NCBI GenBank assembly: GCA_002077045.2
Contig: KZ111158.1
Span: forward strand, 257,029 to 321,028
DNA length: 64,000 nt
Direction: 5' to 3'
DNA from: Rachicladosporium sp. CCFEE 5018
Lineage: Eukaryota; Ascomycota; Dothideomycetes; Cladosporiales; Cladosporiaceae
Of this stretch, positions 42,357 through 52,454 are shown one piece after another. A program made the translations under genes and the position numbers. Numbering within the stretch: the first letter of the stretch is position 1; every line of letters begins with the position of its first letter. The notes under the pieces were generated by a model that was not told where the DNA came from, made no database searches, and worked only from the letters and a program-made list of their open reading frames with translations.

Positions 42357-43244
42357 ATGATAAGAGACATCTTTCAGGGCATTGCGGTCTGCATTCATGT
42401 CCTGCTCACTCTGTTCCCGAGATTGAGGCCTGATCTGAGCGATGAGAAGCGACTCACGCCGAAACCAGCGCCGATCTTGCGAGCAGCGGATCATCACGAC
42501 GACGGGAAACACCATCTCCTGCTTGCTGCGACAGGCAGCGTAGCTGCGATCAAGATCCCGCTCATCATCGAAGCTCTAGGCAAGCATCGTGATCTCTCTA
42601 TCCGCCTGCTGCTATCCCACTCCGCAGCCAAATTCCTCCATTCTCAGTCCGCAGAGCAGCCATCCCTTGCCTCGATCGCAGCTCTGCCAAATGTCGATGG
42701 CATCTACTTTGATGAAGATGAATGGCGCAAAGCGTGGGTCCGTGGCGACAGCATCCTGCACATCGAGCTGCGGCGCTGGGCAGATTTGATGATCATTGCA
42801 CCATTGTCAGCCAACAGTCTGGCGAAGATTAGCCAGGGCTTCTCAGACAGTATCATTACGTCTGTAGTCCGCGCTTGGGATCACTCTGGCCTGATCGACG
42901 GGGCGAGACCGGGCGTCACGTTACCGTATCCGCCTTCGCTGCCTGTAAGTGAGCTGGAGAAGTTGCCTGAGCAATTCAGACAGGGAAGAAAGGGCATCAT
43001 CGTTGCGCCGGCGATGAACACGGCAATGTGGACGCATCCTATCACAGCGAAGCAGATCACTGTGCTGGAGGAGTGGGGAGTGGAGAGAGGAGGTTGGGTC
43101 GAGGTGTTGCGGCCGATCGAAAAGACTCTGGCCTGTGGTGATACGGGGTCAGGTGCTATGAGAGACTGGAAGGAGATCGTCTCGGTCGTGGAGGACAGGC
43201 TTCGACTTGGTAGCAAAGACGAAGTGCTCATGGATACTGCGTGA
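42357..43244 (+). CDS. Phosphopantothenoylcysteine decarboxylase/Hal3-type flavoprotein (copy B)
   Basis: The frame opens at TTG 42297 but the first ATG is 42357 (MIRDIFQGIAVCIHVLLTLF), giving about 295 residues. The catalytic core matches copy A: LHIELRRWADLMIIAPLSAN, PAMNTAMWTHP, ACGDTGSGAM. The first 45 or so residues do not align with A; they form one shorter hydrophobic helix and lack the LPF repeats. Homology resumes at KPAPIL. Near residues 240-250 a two-residue gap and EERGGWVE-type changes appear before RPIEKTLACGD. Reaction and role as for copy A. Confidence 0.87.
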   Translation: MIRDIFQGIAVCIHVLLTLFPRLRPDLSDEKRLTPKPAPILRAADHHDDGKHHLLLAATGSVAAIKIPLIIEALGKHRDLSIRLLLSHSAAKFLHSQSAEQPSLASIAALPNVDGIYFDEDEWRKAWVRGDSILHIELRRWADLMIIAPLSANSLAKISQGFSDSIITSVVRAWDHSGLIDGARPGVTLPYPPSLPVSELEKLPEQFRQGRKGIIVAPAMNTAMWTHPITAKQITVLEEWGVERGGWVEVLRPIEKTLACGDTGSGAMRDWKEIVSVVEDRLRLGSKDEVLMDTA

Positions 43245-43750
43245 TTGATGACCGCTCATGAAGGGTTTCCCTCACACCTATCCAGTGTCGCCTTTCGTCT
43301 TGCACTTCTACCACTCCGTCGAGGCGTCTATCCTGTCACTTGTTGCCGATCTTTGTCAGCCGCCTCACAGCTTGGCGTGGGCGGACCTGCAGCGAGCTCT
43401 CAACACCAACGATGTGACTACATCGCACCTCCAAAACCTTACCATTGCGCCTAAGAGCTCTTCGAGCATTGTAAGTTCCTTACATCTGTCGATCTGCACT
43501 TCTGCCGAGTTCTCAGGCTGACACGGCACCGATGGAAGCGATGCTGACAGCACCACCAATGAACTTGCCGGTGCTCGGCACGCCTCAATGGCCATCAGAG
43601 CCCATGATGTCGTACCTGCAGGAAAAGTCGACGCGATCCTACGCTGAAGGTTGAGTATATAATGGCAATATGCCATGGAGTATCTCGTATAAAACCGTAT
43701 TACTGTCCCTGTTGGGCATCCTCGCCGCGCAAGAAGCCATCTCCGCCATC
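43245..43750. other. Spacer between decarboxylase and acid phosphatase (copy B)
   Basis: Counterpart of 31884-32390 and close to it in sequence. The in-frame upstream ATG at 43670 is kept. Confidence 0.5.
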
Positions 43751-45232
43751 ATGCGCTTCTCTCGGTCACCAGTGCTATTCGCGAGCTTGTCGTCTCTGCA
43801 TGCTACTCTGGCGTTGAACTCATACGGTAGCAATTCAACATGCTCAGGCAATGCCAGTGTCGACCACAGCTGGCATGCTCCAGCGCAAACGAATGTCAAC
43901 AGCTTGTCATCGGCTATAAACTCGACGGGCACCTATGGCTTCATCTTTAACTCGAGCCAAGGACCATTGAACACCTATAACTGGTGCAACATGCCTCACG
44001 TCAACAAGGAGACTTACCCGCGAGCCAACGGTAGCTACAAGTTGCAGTATGTCGAAGTCATCCACAGGCATCACAAGCGTACGCCATACGCGGCCAATAC
44101 CTTTCCTCGAGAGCAGTGTGCCTGGTATTGCAGCGACGAAGGTCTCTTCTACGGCGGCAAACCCATCAATCCTGCAGGCAATCTGTCCGCTGATACTTAC
44201 TGGAATGTCTACACGTCGCCATCAAACCCACTGGTACCAACTGGCTTCAACGGCACTTGTCAGTTCCCTCAGATCACTCGAGGCGGCCTAGATGACAGCT
44301 ACCAGCATGGTGTAGACCTCAAAGCTGTCTATCACGAACTACTACACTTTCTGCCATCATCCTACGACGCGAAGGCCGTCAGCTACCGCGTCACGAACAA
44401 TGTCATCACCAGCCAAGTCGCTAGCATGCTCACAGTCGGCATGTGGCCCACGCTCTCGAAGAAGGACACACCTTTACTGATTCAGCCCGCTTCGATCGAC
44501 TCCCTGGAGCCAGCTTACACTTGCTCTGCTGGAAGCGCACTTTTCAGCTCCTACGGTGTCGGCTCCACGAAAGCCGCATGGCTGGCCCACCTCACAGCCT
44601 CTGCACCACTCTTCTCCCGTCTCGATGCCTTGAGTGGCATCAGCCCGAGCAGTACCGACTGGCACAAAAGCTACGATCACTACTTCGACAATCTCTCCGC
44701 TCGGCTCTGCCACGACAAAGCCTTGCCGTGCAACATCAACAACACTGCTGACTGCGTCTCGCAAGCCGAGGCGAATGAGGTCTTCAGACTCGGAGAGTAC
44801 GAGTACAGCTTCATCTATCGCGATAGTCCGCAATCCCTACAGGCCAGCACAGCAAGCTACGGCATCTGGATCGCAGAGGTTGCGCAGAATTTGCGACATG
44901 CCGCAGGATTGGGCCCCCCCGCTGTCACTGGGAGTGACAGCGTGAAGTACAGGCACAACGTCGCTCACGACGGGAGCATCTCACGGCTCCTGTCGATTCT
45001 GCAGCTCGACCAGATGGTTTGGCCGGGCATGGGGTCTGAGGTAGTATTCGAGCTCCACACGAAGGAGAAGTGCTACTTCGTTAGAGTCTTGTGGGGAGGA
45101 CAGATCTTGAAGTCGAGTCATCCTGCTTTTGGACTGATGGACATGGTGCCTCTGGGGACTTTACTAGGGTACTTCGATGGGCTGGTAGGGACTGGAGCAA
45201 GTAAGGTGCCTGGGCTTTGCGCAGCGTCGTAG
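43751..45232 (+). CDS. Secreted histidine acid phosphatase family protein (copy B)
   Basis: Same length and features as copy A. Preferred ATG is 43751 (MRFSRSPVLFASLSSLHATLA, signal peptide); an upstream ATG at 43670 is in frame (520 residues). Catalytic IHRHHKRTPYA and AHDGS motifs unchanged. It has an extra Cys relative to A (REQCAW for REQYAW) close after the catalytic motif. The middle third is nearly identical at DNA level to copy A, while the last third carries more differences. Confidence 0.87.
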   Translation: MRFSRSPVLFASLSSLHATLALNSYGSNSTCSGNASVDHSWHAPAQTNVNSLSSAINSTGTYGFIFNSSQGPLNTYNWCNMPHVNKETYPRANGSYKLQYVEVIHRHHKRTPYAANTFPREQCAWYCSDEGLFYGGKPINPAGNLSADTYWNVYTSPSNPLVPTGFNGTCQFPQITRGGLDDSYQHGVDLKAVYHELLHFLPSSYDAKAVSYRVTNNVITSQVASMLTVGMWPTLSKKDTPLLIQPASIDSLEPAYTCSAGSALFSSYGVGSTKAAWLAHLTASAPLFSRLDALSGISPSSTDWHKSYDHYFDNLSARLCHDKALPCNINNTADCVSQAEANEVFRLGEYEYSFIYRDSPQSLQASTASYGIWIAEVAQNLRHAAGLGPPAVTGSDSVKYRHNVAHDGSISRLLSILQLDQMVWPGMGSEVVFELHTKEKCYFVRVLWGGQILKSSHPAFGLMDMVPLGTLLGYFDGLVGTGASKVPGLCAAS

Positions 45233-46181
45233 TTCAGGGAAGTAGTTAGTCGAAGATAGAACTCACTTCAGATTCCGGATAGCACATACGAATGCCAGAC
45301 TCGGTGAAGGGTAAATTGCAAGCCACTTTTCTTTACGGCAGGAACAAGGATAAGCTCTCCTGCATCATGATCACTAGCGCTGTCACAGTGTGGGGAAGTG
45401 GGGTGGTTTCTAGACTGCAGTTGCTCCAGGTACCGAGATATGGCATTGTTGTCCGGAACGGCGTCCGTATGGGCATAACATTCAATCATTGTGGCAGGCT
45501 GGATGGCTGGTTGATCTCTTATGTTGCACATTGGGGACCGCTCAGCACGCGATAGGTGAAATGATCCGACAAACATGTTGTCGGAGTCTCTTGTACATGT
45601 GACCTGCCTGTCTTACGCGCGGCAGTACGTGCGTCTGATCCGGGTGGAACGATACATGCGAACAGCTCATGGGTACCTGCACGTTCCGAAGAGTCGCCTT
45701 GCTATACTTCAGTCAGAGCAGCTTGAGCACATGACCAATGACAGACTATCCCGTACCTTTCCCGCCAGCCCCTCCGCCACTGCAGGAGCTCGCGTGCCTC
45801 ATTCGAGAAGCTTCATGTCAGCGCAGCACCTGTACTCAGCTTTACTATCTATTGTATGTGCAATCGAGCCATTGAGAAGTTGTTGGCACTGTCACGCTAT
45901 CTAGGTAGACCGGACCTACAGCCGACCATCGCGCCTTCGTTTGTTTGACGCCAAGCACGTAAGGGACCTTCCCCCGAAGTCGCGTGACACGGCGGAGCTC
46001 TTATGTCATGCTCGTGTGAGCCATAGCTTATCCAGACTACAGGTCTCGAAGACTATTGTGACTCTGTCTCCTTCTTGACAACATCACTCGATTCATCGAG
46101 TGACCAACGCCACTGTTTTCATCGGATCTACATCCCCAACTTGAGCAGCCCACCAATTCCGTTTCATAGCAAGCATTCGAC
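45233..46181. other. Spacer and 5' UTR upstream of Stf2-like gene (copy B)
   Basis: Counterpart of 33873-34775, with about 45 extra bases near 45280. The 109-codon ORF at 45575-45904 is judged non-coding (see rejected items). Confidence 0.45.
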
Positions 46182-46824
46182 AGTAAGTAAACACCTCCAT
46201 TGCCTCGAACAGCAGTCAATTTGCAGCAGTCACTGCACTGCGGCATACAAAGCTACAAGCAGCTTGACCTGAAGGTGATCCCACTGACCATCACATTCAG
46301 TGACTCGTACCCACAAAGTGACAGATCGCGACCACGTTGGTCTCGCCAACGGCACCGCGGCAGCTGAAGAGCACCTGCCTCGCTACTTCGGCAAAGCAGG
46401 TCGCTCCGGAGACGACCCAGCGGGCACCAAGAAGCAAGGTAACGGCAAAGGTAATTGGTGAGCAAGGTCCTCTGCGCTTCCCCGTTCATCCGAAGCCAAC
46501 CGCCACTCTGCACCTCATAGCACGTGACACTTGCTTACACGCATCTCCAGGGGCAAAGATGGCATGTCTGAGCTAGAGGACTACGACTACAATCCCGCGA
46601 AGCCTCGTCGCCGCACCAATAGCATGTCCAGTGCAGCCGGGCACAATCTCTTCAAGTCGAAGTACGAGGCCAGTGACCCGGAGGCGATCATTGAATTCGA
46701 CTCTGAGCTCCATGGAGCCGCGGACGAGGAGCATAACGAGCTCGAGAAGATGAGCACTTCGTCTTCGGCTGACACTACCGGGAGTGTTGAGGAGGAGGAG
46801 GCTGTTGCTGGAGCAAAGCAGTAG
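46182..46824 (+). CDS. Stf2-like small hydrophilic protein with split start codon (copy B)
   Basis: Same structure as copy A: coding A at 46182, exon 2 at 46301-46457, exon 3 at 46551-46824, 143 residues. The donor GTAAGT (from 46183), the acceptor TTCAG (to 46300) and the split A|TG are all kept, with the intron length unchanged at 118 bases. The protein is nearly identical to A; most DNA differences are silent. That supports the exon model in both copies. Confidence 0.68.
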
Positions 46825-47593
46825 AACACCGATGGTTTGACCGGTCAAGGGCGATTAGATGTGCTGAACGCCCACATCACTTGCTCTGGGAGTACTGTGT
46901 GAGATGTAGAGCAGGCAAAGTGAATCTGCGAGACCGGTCTCTTGCTGTGAAGTAAGATGTAACATTATGAGAACGCAAATCAATGTGAACTGTACAACGA
47001 CTTACCTTTCACATCTCCACAACGGCAGCCGCTTCAAGGAGCGCCTTCTACTACAAGATCGATGACCATTCCATTCGTTGAGTGCTTATCGCTTGACAAG
47101 AGGCCCAATGAGTCCGAAGCCTGCACGCTTCGCCCGAGGATTGGCTTGGCATTTGTGTCCGTGCACCATGCCCCTTCCACTTCCATCTCGATCACAAGTA
47201 TCATCCACCGCCGCGGAGGAAAACACGCTCATACCCATCGAAAGGGCGACCGTCGTCGCTAATCATTCGCGTGTATCACTACGAGTCTAGCCGAGCAGTC
47301 AGCCGCTGTTGCGCACGGCACAGAGCACTCCCTCTGATGCGCTCACGACGCGTCCACATTCACGAAGCAGCAACGCTACCACCGAATGCCAGCTCCCTTC
47401 GATCTCTCCAAATAGTACACGGGTTGTATCTCCAAGCACCACGATGCGGTATACCAAAGATGTAGTGTATAATATATGGCACAAAAAAAGGCACGGATGG
47501 GAAGTCGTGCATTCCACCCTCGTAGTTCCGGTCTGCTGTGCCGAAGACGAGCGGAGCGATGCGATACTGGCAGCAGAAGTCAGCAGATGTATC
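46825..47593. other. Spacer between convergent Stf2-like and hemerythrin-like genes (copy B)
   Basis: Counterpart of 35419-36187, strongly conserved. No gene recognised. Confidence 0.4.
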
Positions 47594-48234
47594 TCAATAC
47601 ATACACGGTAGGTTGTGACCAACATTGTCCGTGGCCATAAGAGCTTTCTCCAGCTTCTTGTAAGCCCCTTTCACTTTCGCACTGTCGTACTTGTCAAGCG
47701 CCCGTAGCGTGTCAATCTCATCATACAGATGCTGCGACAATGGCTTCACGAAAGCGTCGATCAGGCTCTTGACCTTCTGGCCATCGAAATCCTGTGGCTT
47801 GCAAGCCCGAGCATACTCTTGGAACGCATCGAAGCCCGGCGTAAACGCTCGGTGCTGCTCGACATTCTGTTGCATGAGCCCTTTGACGCCGGTGATCCGC
47901 TCGATGTCCGGAAAGAAGATGGTCTCCTCACAATCATGGTGATGATGCATCGATTCGGACCAGCATTGCATATATGTCAGGAAGTCCTGCTTTGCCTTTG
48001 CGTCGGCGAGAGGAATGTTCGGGGCTTGTAGGTAGATGGAGTTGAGACCACGAAGGATGCCATTGTGGGCGAGGGCCATCTGGGTGGCAACGTAGTAGGC
48101 AGCATGGCTGCTCTGAACATGGGGTCAATTGCAGCGAAGACTGAAATGTGTCATGGGTAGCATACGTCGTGCGAGAAGCTCGTTGTGGTAATGAGCTGGA
48201 GTGGCTTGTCTGCCCATACTCTCTTTGAGGCCAT
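47594..48234 (-). CDS. Hemerythrin-like (HHE domain) protein (copy B, complete)
   Basis: Predicted four-helix, metal-binding HHE-domain protein. Fungal members are uncharacterised; oxygen or nitric-oxide binding and iron handling are known for relatives. Two exons: 48166-48234 (MASKRVWADKPLQLITTTSF) and 47594-48112, with an intron of GTATGC..TTCAG. Metal-ligand candidates are His in ALAHNGILRGL, the run MHHHHDCEETIFFP, QHRAFTPGF and LSQHLYDEIDTL. About 195 residues, no signal peptide. Divergently placed from the epimerase-like gene. The A copy is split over contigs 2 and 4, and the B sequence at 47715-47943 supplies what A lacks. Confidence 0.87.
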
Positions 48235-48842
48235 GCTGTCTGCTTTGTAGGCCAAATGTCATGGAGAAGTCGAGAGCTCGACCTCAGTGAGCTGGTCGCG
48301 ACTGCGGGCTTAGATATAGCCATGACACGGACATTGGTTCCTACCTTAGGATGTCGCTTAGCTTACTGTGCACGTGTATTTCTATGGCCCATGGCAGTGA
48401 CAATGCCATTGAGCAAGAGGGTTTATTCAGCAGCTTGGTCGTTTCGTAAGCAGACCCCTGCAACTCGCACGCTAGCGCGGAAATCCTTCGAGGTACGAGA
48501 GCTAAGTCAATCTATACGCGAGCGGGCTGCATGCCGCATGCGACGTGGTGCACTGCACAAACGGCTTATCTTTCAGTAAGTCCTTGGTATTCGGCCGAGC
48601 CGGTGTTTGGGTCGCGTTTAAGACTACATGCACACAATCTTGATGCCTTGCTCACAATAGTTGCTCCGGGCGATGACACAGCCTGAATGTAAGAGGGTAT
48701 AAGTCGCATCGTGGTCGCCACGGTGTTGCCCGTCCAGTATATCTCATCCTCACACGCAACGATCGTATCTACAGTACTACTGCGGCCATCATTCCTACAG
48801 ACCAATCCTACACAAGCCTGGTAGCGTTCACAAATCGCCAAA
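48235..48842. other. Divergent promoter of hemerythrin-like and epimerase-like genes (copy B)
   Basis: About 600 bases, very similar to 56896-57503. A 107-codon ORF from ATG 48256 is open in both copies, but the few differences do not favour silent sites. Probably regulatory DNA only. Confidence 0.45.
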
Positions 48843-49672
48843 ATGAAAGTCCTTCTCATTGGTGCCACCGGCAATGTCGGTCTGCGTCTCTGCTCAGCCC
48901 TCCTCACACATGGCCACACAGTCGTAGCCTACGTCCGCTCGGCTTCGAAGCTAGAATCCGCGCTCCCTCGAGATGCATTCACCCAGCTCACAGTCATTAA
49001 CGGCGACGCTATAGACGCCAGCGCTATCGAGTCTGCCATACTGGACCACAGCTGCGACGCCGTCGTCAACGCGTCTGGCTTGGCCGCTTTAGCCCCGTGG
49101 GGAAGCAGCACGCTCCCTGCTATCGTCTCAGCAGTGCTAAAGGCGGCGCGAGAAGCCAGCGAGATTCAGAAGCGCCCATTGCGTGTATGGATACTGGGCG
49201 GTATGACTGCGCTACACTATCCGGGGACTCAGAAGCCGCTGGCAAGCTAGTAGGTCTTTCTTGCGATTGTCTATCCTGCAGCTTCGAGGTGCTACGACTG
49301 ACACTGTTGAACAGTCTGCCAATCTTCCGCGAGCACGTCGGCAATCTAGCGCTGCTGAAATCGATCCCGTCCGGAACGGTCGAATGGTCAATGCTCTGCC
49401 CCATGACCATGGTACCTGAAACTGAGAACGTCGCCTTTCCTCTGAAGTCCTCTCGAGGCAAGCTGGTCGCTAGCAGAGATATCCCCCCGAACTTCAATGA
49501 TTCGGTGCTGAAGTACATACCACTCATCGGTGGCACGCTGCATTTGGGAATGAACGCAAGTCGGTACGAGACGTCATTGGAGCAGAATGCGGACCTCATC
49601 GCGGAGGATCTCGAGACGAGAGAGAGTAAGTTCATAGGGGCGGCGGTGGGAATCATCGATCCTGCGCGATGA
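48843..49672 (+). CDS. NAD(P)-binding Rossmann-fold (NmrA/epimerase-like) protein (copy B)
   Basis: Short-chain-reductase-like protein of the atypical NAD(P)H-binding type. Exon 1 is 48843-49249 (MKVLLIGATGNVGLRLCSAL) with the dinucleotide motif GATGNVG at residues 7-13. The intron 49250-49314 (GTAGGT..AACAG) is followed by exon 2, 49315-49672 (LPIFREHVGNLALLKSIP), which ends VGIIDPAR. About 254 residues. WSMLCPMTMVPETEN is the typical post-catalytic region of this family. Substrate unknown. No targeting signal. Confidence 0.82.
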
Positions 49673-49925
49673 GAGTGGCAAATGCTGACGAGTGAACTCG
49701 ATGGGTGCCTCTATAATACTTAGCGATATGGGGTTGATTCAATGAAGCTACTATAATGTAATCAAATCTAGTTCTTGTGTAAGATGGCAGAGTGTCTTCG
49801 AATGACATAACGGAACTGGGAAGAGACGACCGCGGGTGTACTCTGCGTCGTCATGACACCATACAGACAAAATCCATGTTCCACCTTCTACCCAGACATT
49901 GTCAGTTCCTCCCACTTTCTCCGAC

Positions 49926-52158
49926 TCACAAGCGCTCCAAACCCATCTGCAACGGCGCAGCCCACGATGGAGCATTGATGATGAACGCCAACAGACAGCC
50001 CGAGATCAGCGCTGTGCAAGGAAGCATGATAAACCAGCCAGCGTACGCCCAGATCACCATCCTCCAATTGATCGCCTTCACGTCTCCAGCACACAGACCA
50101 ACACCCACGGTCGCGCCGATGATACATTGAGTGGTGCTCACGGGTAGTGATAGACGTGTAGCCATCACCACTGTCAGGGCAGCACCGAGCTCCATGCAGA
50201 AGCCTCGGGAGGGCGAGTGGAGGGTGATGCGGTTGCCGAGGTTGCGCATGAGATTGTAGCCTGCTAGTGTCAGTCATTGAACCAAAGTTATAAACAGTGG
50301 CATAGACGCACCGTATGTCCACAGGCCAGTGGCGATTGCTGCACCACCGAAGATCAGGATCCAGATGGGCACCTCCGAGTCCTCGCCTGTGGTGTTGGTC
50401 TGCCAGACACCGTAAATTGCTGCTGGTGGGCCCATGGCGTTCTGCGATTGTCAGTAAAATCGTGGACAGAGTAGCTAGGAGGGTGTGCGCTGACCGAGAC
50501 GTCATTGGCGCCATGTGCGAACGACGCTGTAGCTGCTGTCATGACCTGGAGGAAAGAGTAGAGGTGCTCGACCTTCAGATCATGATGCTCGACAATGGCA
50601 TGCTTCTTGTCCAGATTCTTTCCGAGCATGAGACGTTGCAGAAACTTCGGCTCGCTTGTCGTCTTCTGCTCGGCGACGACGTCGATCATGACACCACGGA
50701 AGAAGAACCACTTGGCACTGTGGAGCAGTTGAACAGGCTCGTACCACTTGCGTTCGATGGGGACGATCGGTTCCACGGCGGAAACGGCGGGAACCGCCGT
50801 GGTGATGTCGGCTTGAGGTGCGTAGAGCGCCGCACTTTTCTCGTCAGAGCCACTGTCAGTCTCGCTGCGAGTACTTTCCTCGTCCCGCCTGGCATTTTGC
50901 ATTGCGGCGTCGGTGGCAATACTCTCGTGCGTAGCATGGCCGGCATAGTAGTCAGGCACTAGCATGTGGCCTACTGGTATCGGGCCTGCGGCGGGCCGCC
51001 TGAGAAGCAAAGGCCTCTTGATGATGTCCCAGGTCTTGAGCTTCCAATTTTCTTTGACCAGCTTGACGTGGATGTACGGCAAGAGGAAGATGCATGACAG
51101 CAGAGCAACGCCGACTGCGACACCCATGATCGTGCCAACGGTCGGCGCTGTTCCCCAGTCGTCGAGATCGAGGCTTGCAGCGCCCTTCCAGACGATCAAC
51201 ATGGTCAGGATGCCCGAGGTGGGGGCGTAGAAGAACGGGACTGTAATCATGCCAACTAGGAGTGGGTTTTTGGCCTTCATGACTCCGCACTTCGTAAAGG
51301 TGAACAGTATCGCACCGAAGATACCAGAGATGCACGGAGCGATGCCCCATGCTGCGAAGACTTGGCTTACACCCTCCCAGGACCAGTCGATACCGTTGGC
51401 GCCGACTGTAGCGAAGCCAACACCAATGATCCCACCGACTTGAGTACATGTCAGCAGCTTTACAGCTATTACGACAGCAGGTAGACTTACTGATGCAGTG
51501 GGTTGTGGACACTGGCATGCCGATCTTGGTGGCGAGCGTCAGGAAAGTCGAACTACCGATCAGGGCACATAACATTGCCAGCATGAGTACACTTGGCGCA
51601 CTCTCAAAAGCCTCGATGGAGATGATGTCGTTCTTAATCGTTCCAGCAACGCGGGATCTGTCATATTTTAGAATAGAGTCGCATCGCGCAGTGTGATTGT
51701 ACGCTACCCAGCAAGCACGGCTCCTGTGAACTCCATGATAGCACCTACACAGTCTGTTAGCTCATCGATTACGTTTCGAGGCAAGGAAGGAGATGTATAC
51801 CAATAGTCATGGCTTGGACCAGAGTCAACGATCTCGAAGAGACCGAAGTCGCGAAGGCTAGCAGGTGTCAGCGTACTCTCTGCTCAATCTTTGGCTCCTC
51901 GGGGCGCAGTAAAATATACCATTTGCGACATCATTCGCCCTGTATCCTGTTAGCTGTAGCTCTCGTACGGTTTAGTAGGTGTAGAGGTGCGTTGAGAATT
52001 GAGGCGACTCGAGGTCAAACTTCTGCACCGAGCCTCCTGCTACTACAACGCATCCCCTACACAGCAGCGTTGCTTACTAACCCTATATTCCACGCGTCTA
52101 GAAATGCGAAGATGATACCGAGGGCGAAGACATAGGTGAATTGCGGAAGGGCGGCCAT
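49926..52158 (-). CDS. PHO89: PiT-family sodium/phosphate symporter (copy B, intact)
   Basis: Plasma-membrane Na+-coupled phosphate transporter (Pho89/PHO-4 type). Start ATG 52158 (MAALPQFTYVFALGIIFAFL). Eight exons by hand. Exon 2 is a 20-base microexon (51920-51939) encoding the core of the PiT signature GANDVAN. Next come AFATSVSSRSLTLVQAMTIG, AIMEFTGAVLAG and SRVAGTIKNDIISIEAF. The long sixth exon has membrane helices, then a hydrophilic loop (ARRDEESTRSETDSGSDEKS, ERKWYEPVQLL). The second signature FAHGANDVSNAMGP spans an intron. The end is LSLPVSTTQCIIGATVGVGL to LERL at 49926. Fungal PHO89 genes respond to low phosphate, alkaline pH and sodium; no regulatory site was assigned. Copy A carries a stop. 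Confidence 0.94.
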
Positions 52159-52325
52159 TGCTGCGATCGTAGCTGATGAATGGAAGGAAGGCCGTTGGTT
52201 ATAATTGACGATCGCGCGGGTTGCGGATCGACTCCTTGTATCGAGACGGCAGTGGCGAAGAACGGATTCGCACGTGGGCTCACTGGAGAGCCACGAGCAT
52301 ACACTTCGACACCCAAGCCTTCGCC
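52159..52325. promoter_or_regulatory. Region between PiT symporter and small ORF (copy B)
   Basis: Immediate upstream DNA of the symporter start, conserved with 60793-60959 of copy A. No named motif recognised. Confidence 0.3.
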
Positions 52326-52454
52326 ATGACCGCAGCCACAACCACTGCCACTTCCGCAAGAAGAGCTGTCCGAAGACTGCTTCACAAGTCGGCAAGCACA
52401 GCCCATACTGTTGCATCCATGAGGAACTCAATTGTATCGGTTCGTGGTCGCTGA
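52326..52454 (+). CDS. Candidate small basic protein, 42 codons (copy B)
   Basis: ATG 52326, MTAATTTATSARRAVRRLLH, rich in Ala, Thr, Arg and Ser without acidic residues, like a mitochondrial presequence. Copy A (60960-61085) is open over the same frame and one codon shorter by an in-frame deletion, and several differences fall at third positions. That weakly suggests coding. It may be a short protein or the first exon of a lost gene; no downstream exon was found. Confidence 0.3.
   Translation: MTAATTTATSARRAVRRLLHKSASTAHTVASMRNSIVSVRGR

Noticed and set aside
1..48000. Real tandem segmental duplications of 6-11 kb
   Set aside because: Block edges coincide with N gaps, and genes are split reciprocally between non-adjacent contigs. 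Interleaving of two homologous chromosomes is simpler.
48256..48579. 107-codon ORF from ATG, also open at 56917-57240
   Set aside because: Too few differences to show codon constraint, two of three change residues, and it lies in a divergent promoter. No known family.
50315..50962. 215-codon plus-strand ORF (also 59105-59596)
   Set aside because: Antisense shadow of the PiT symporter exons.
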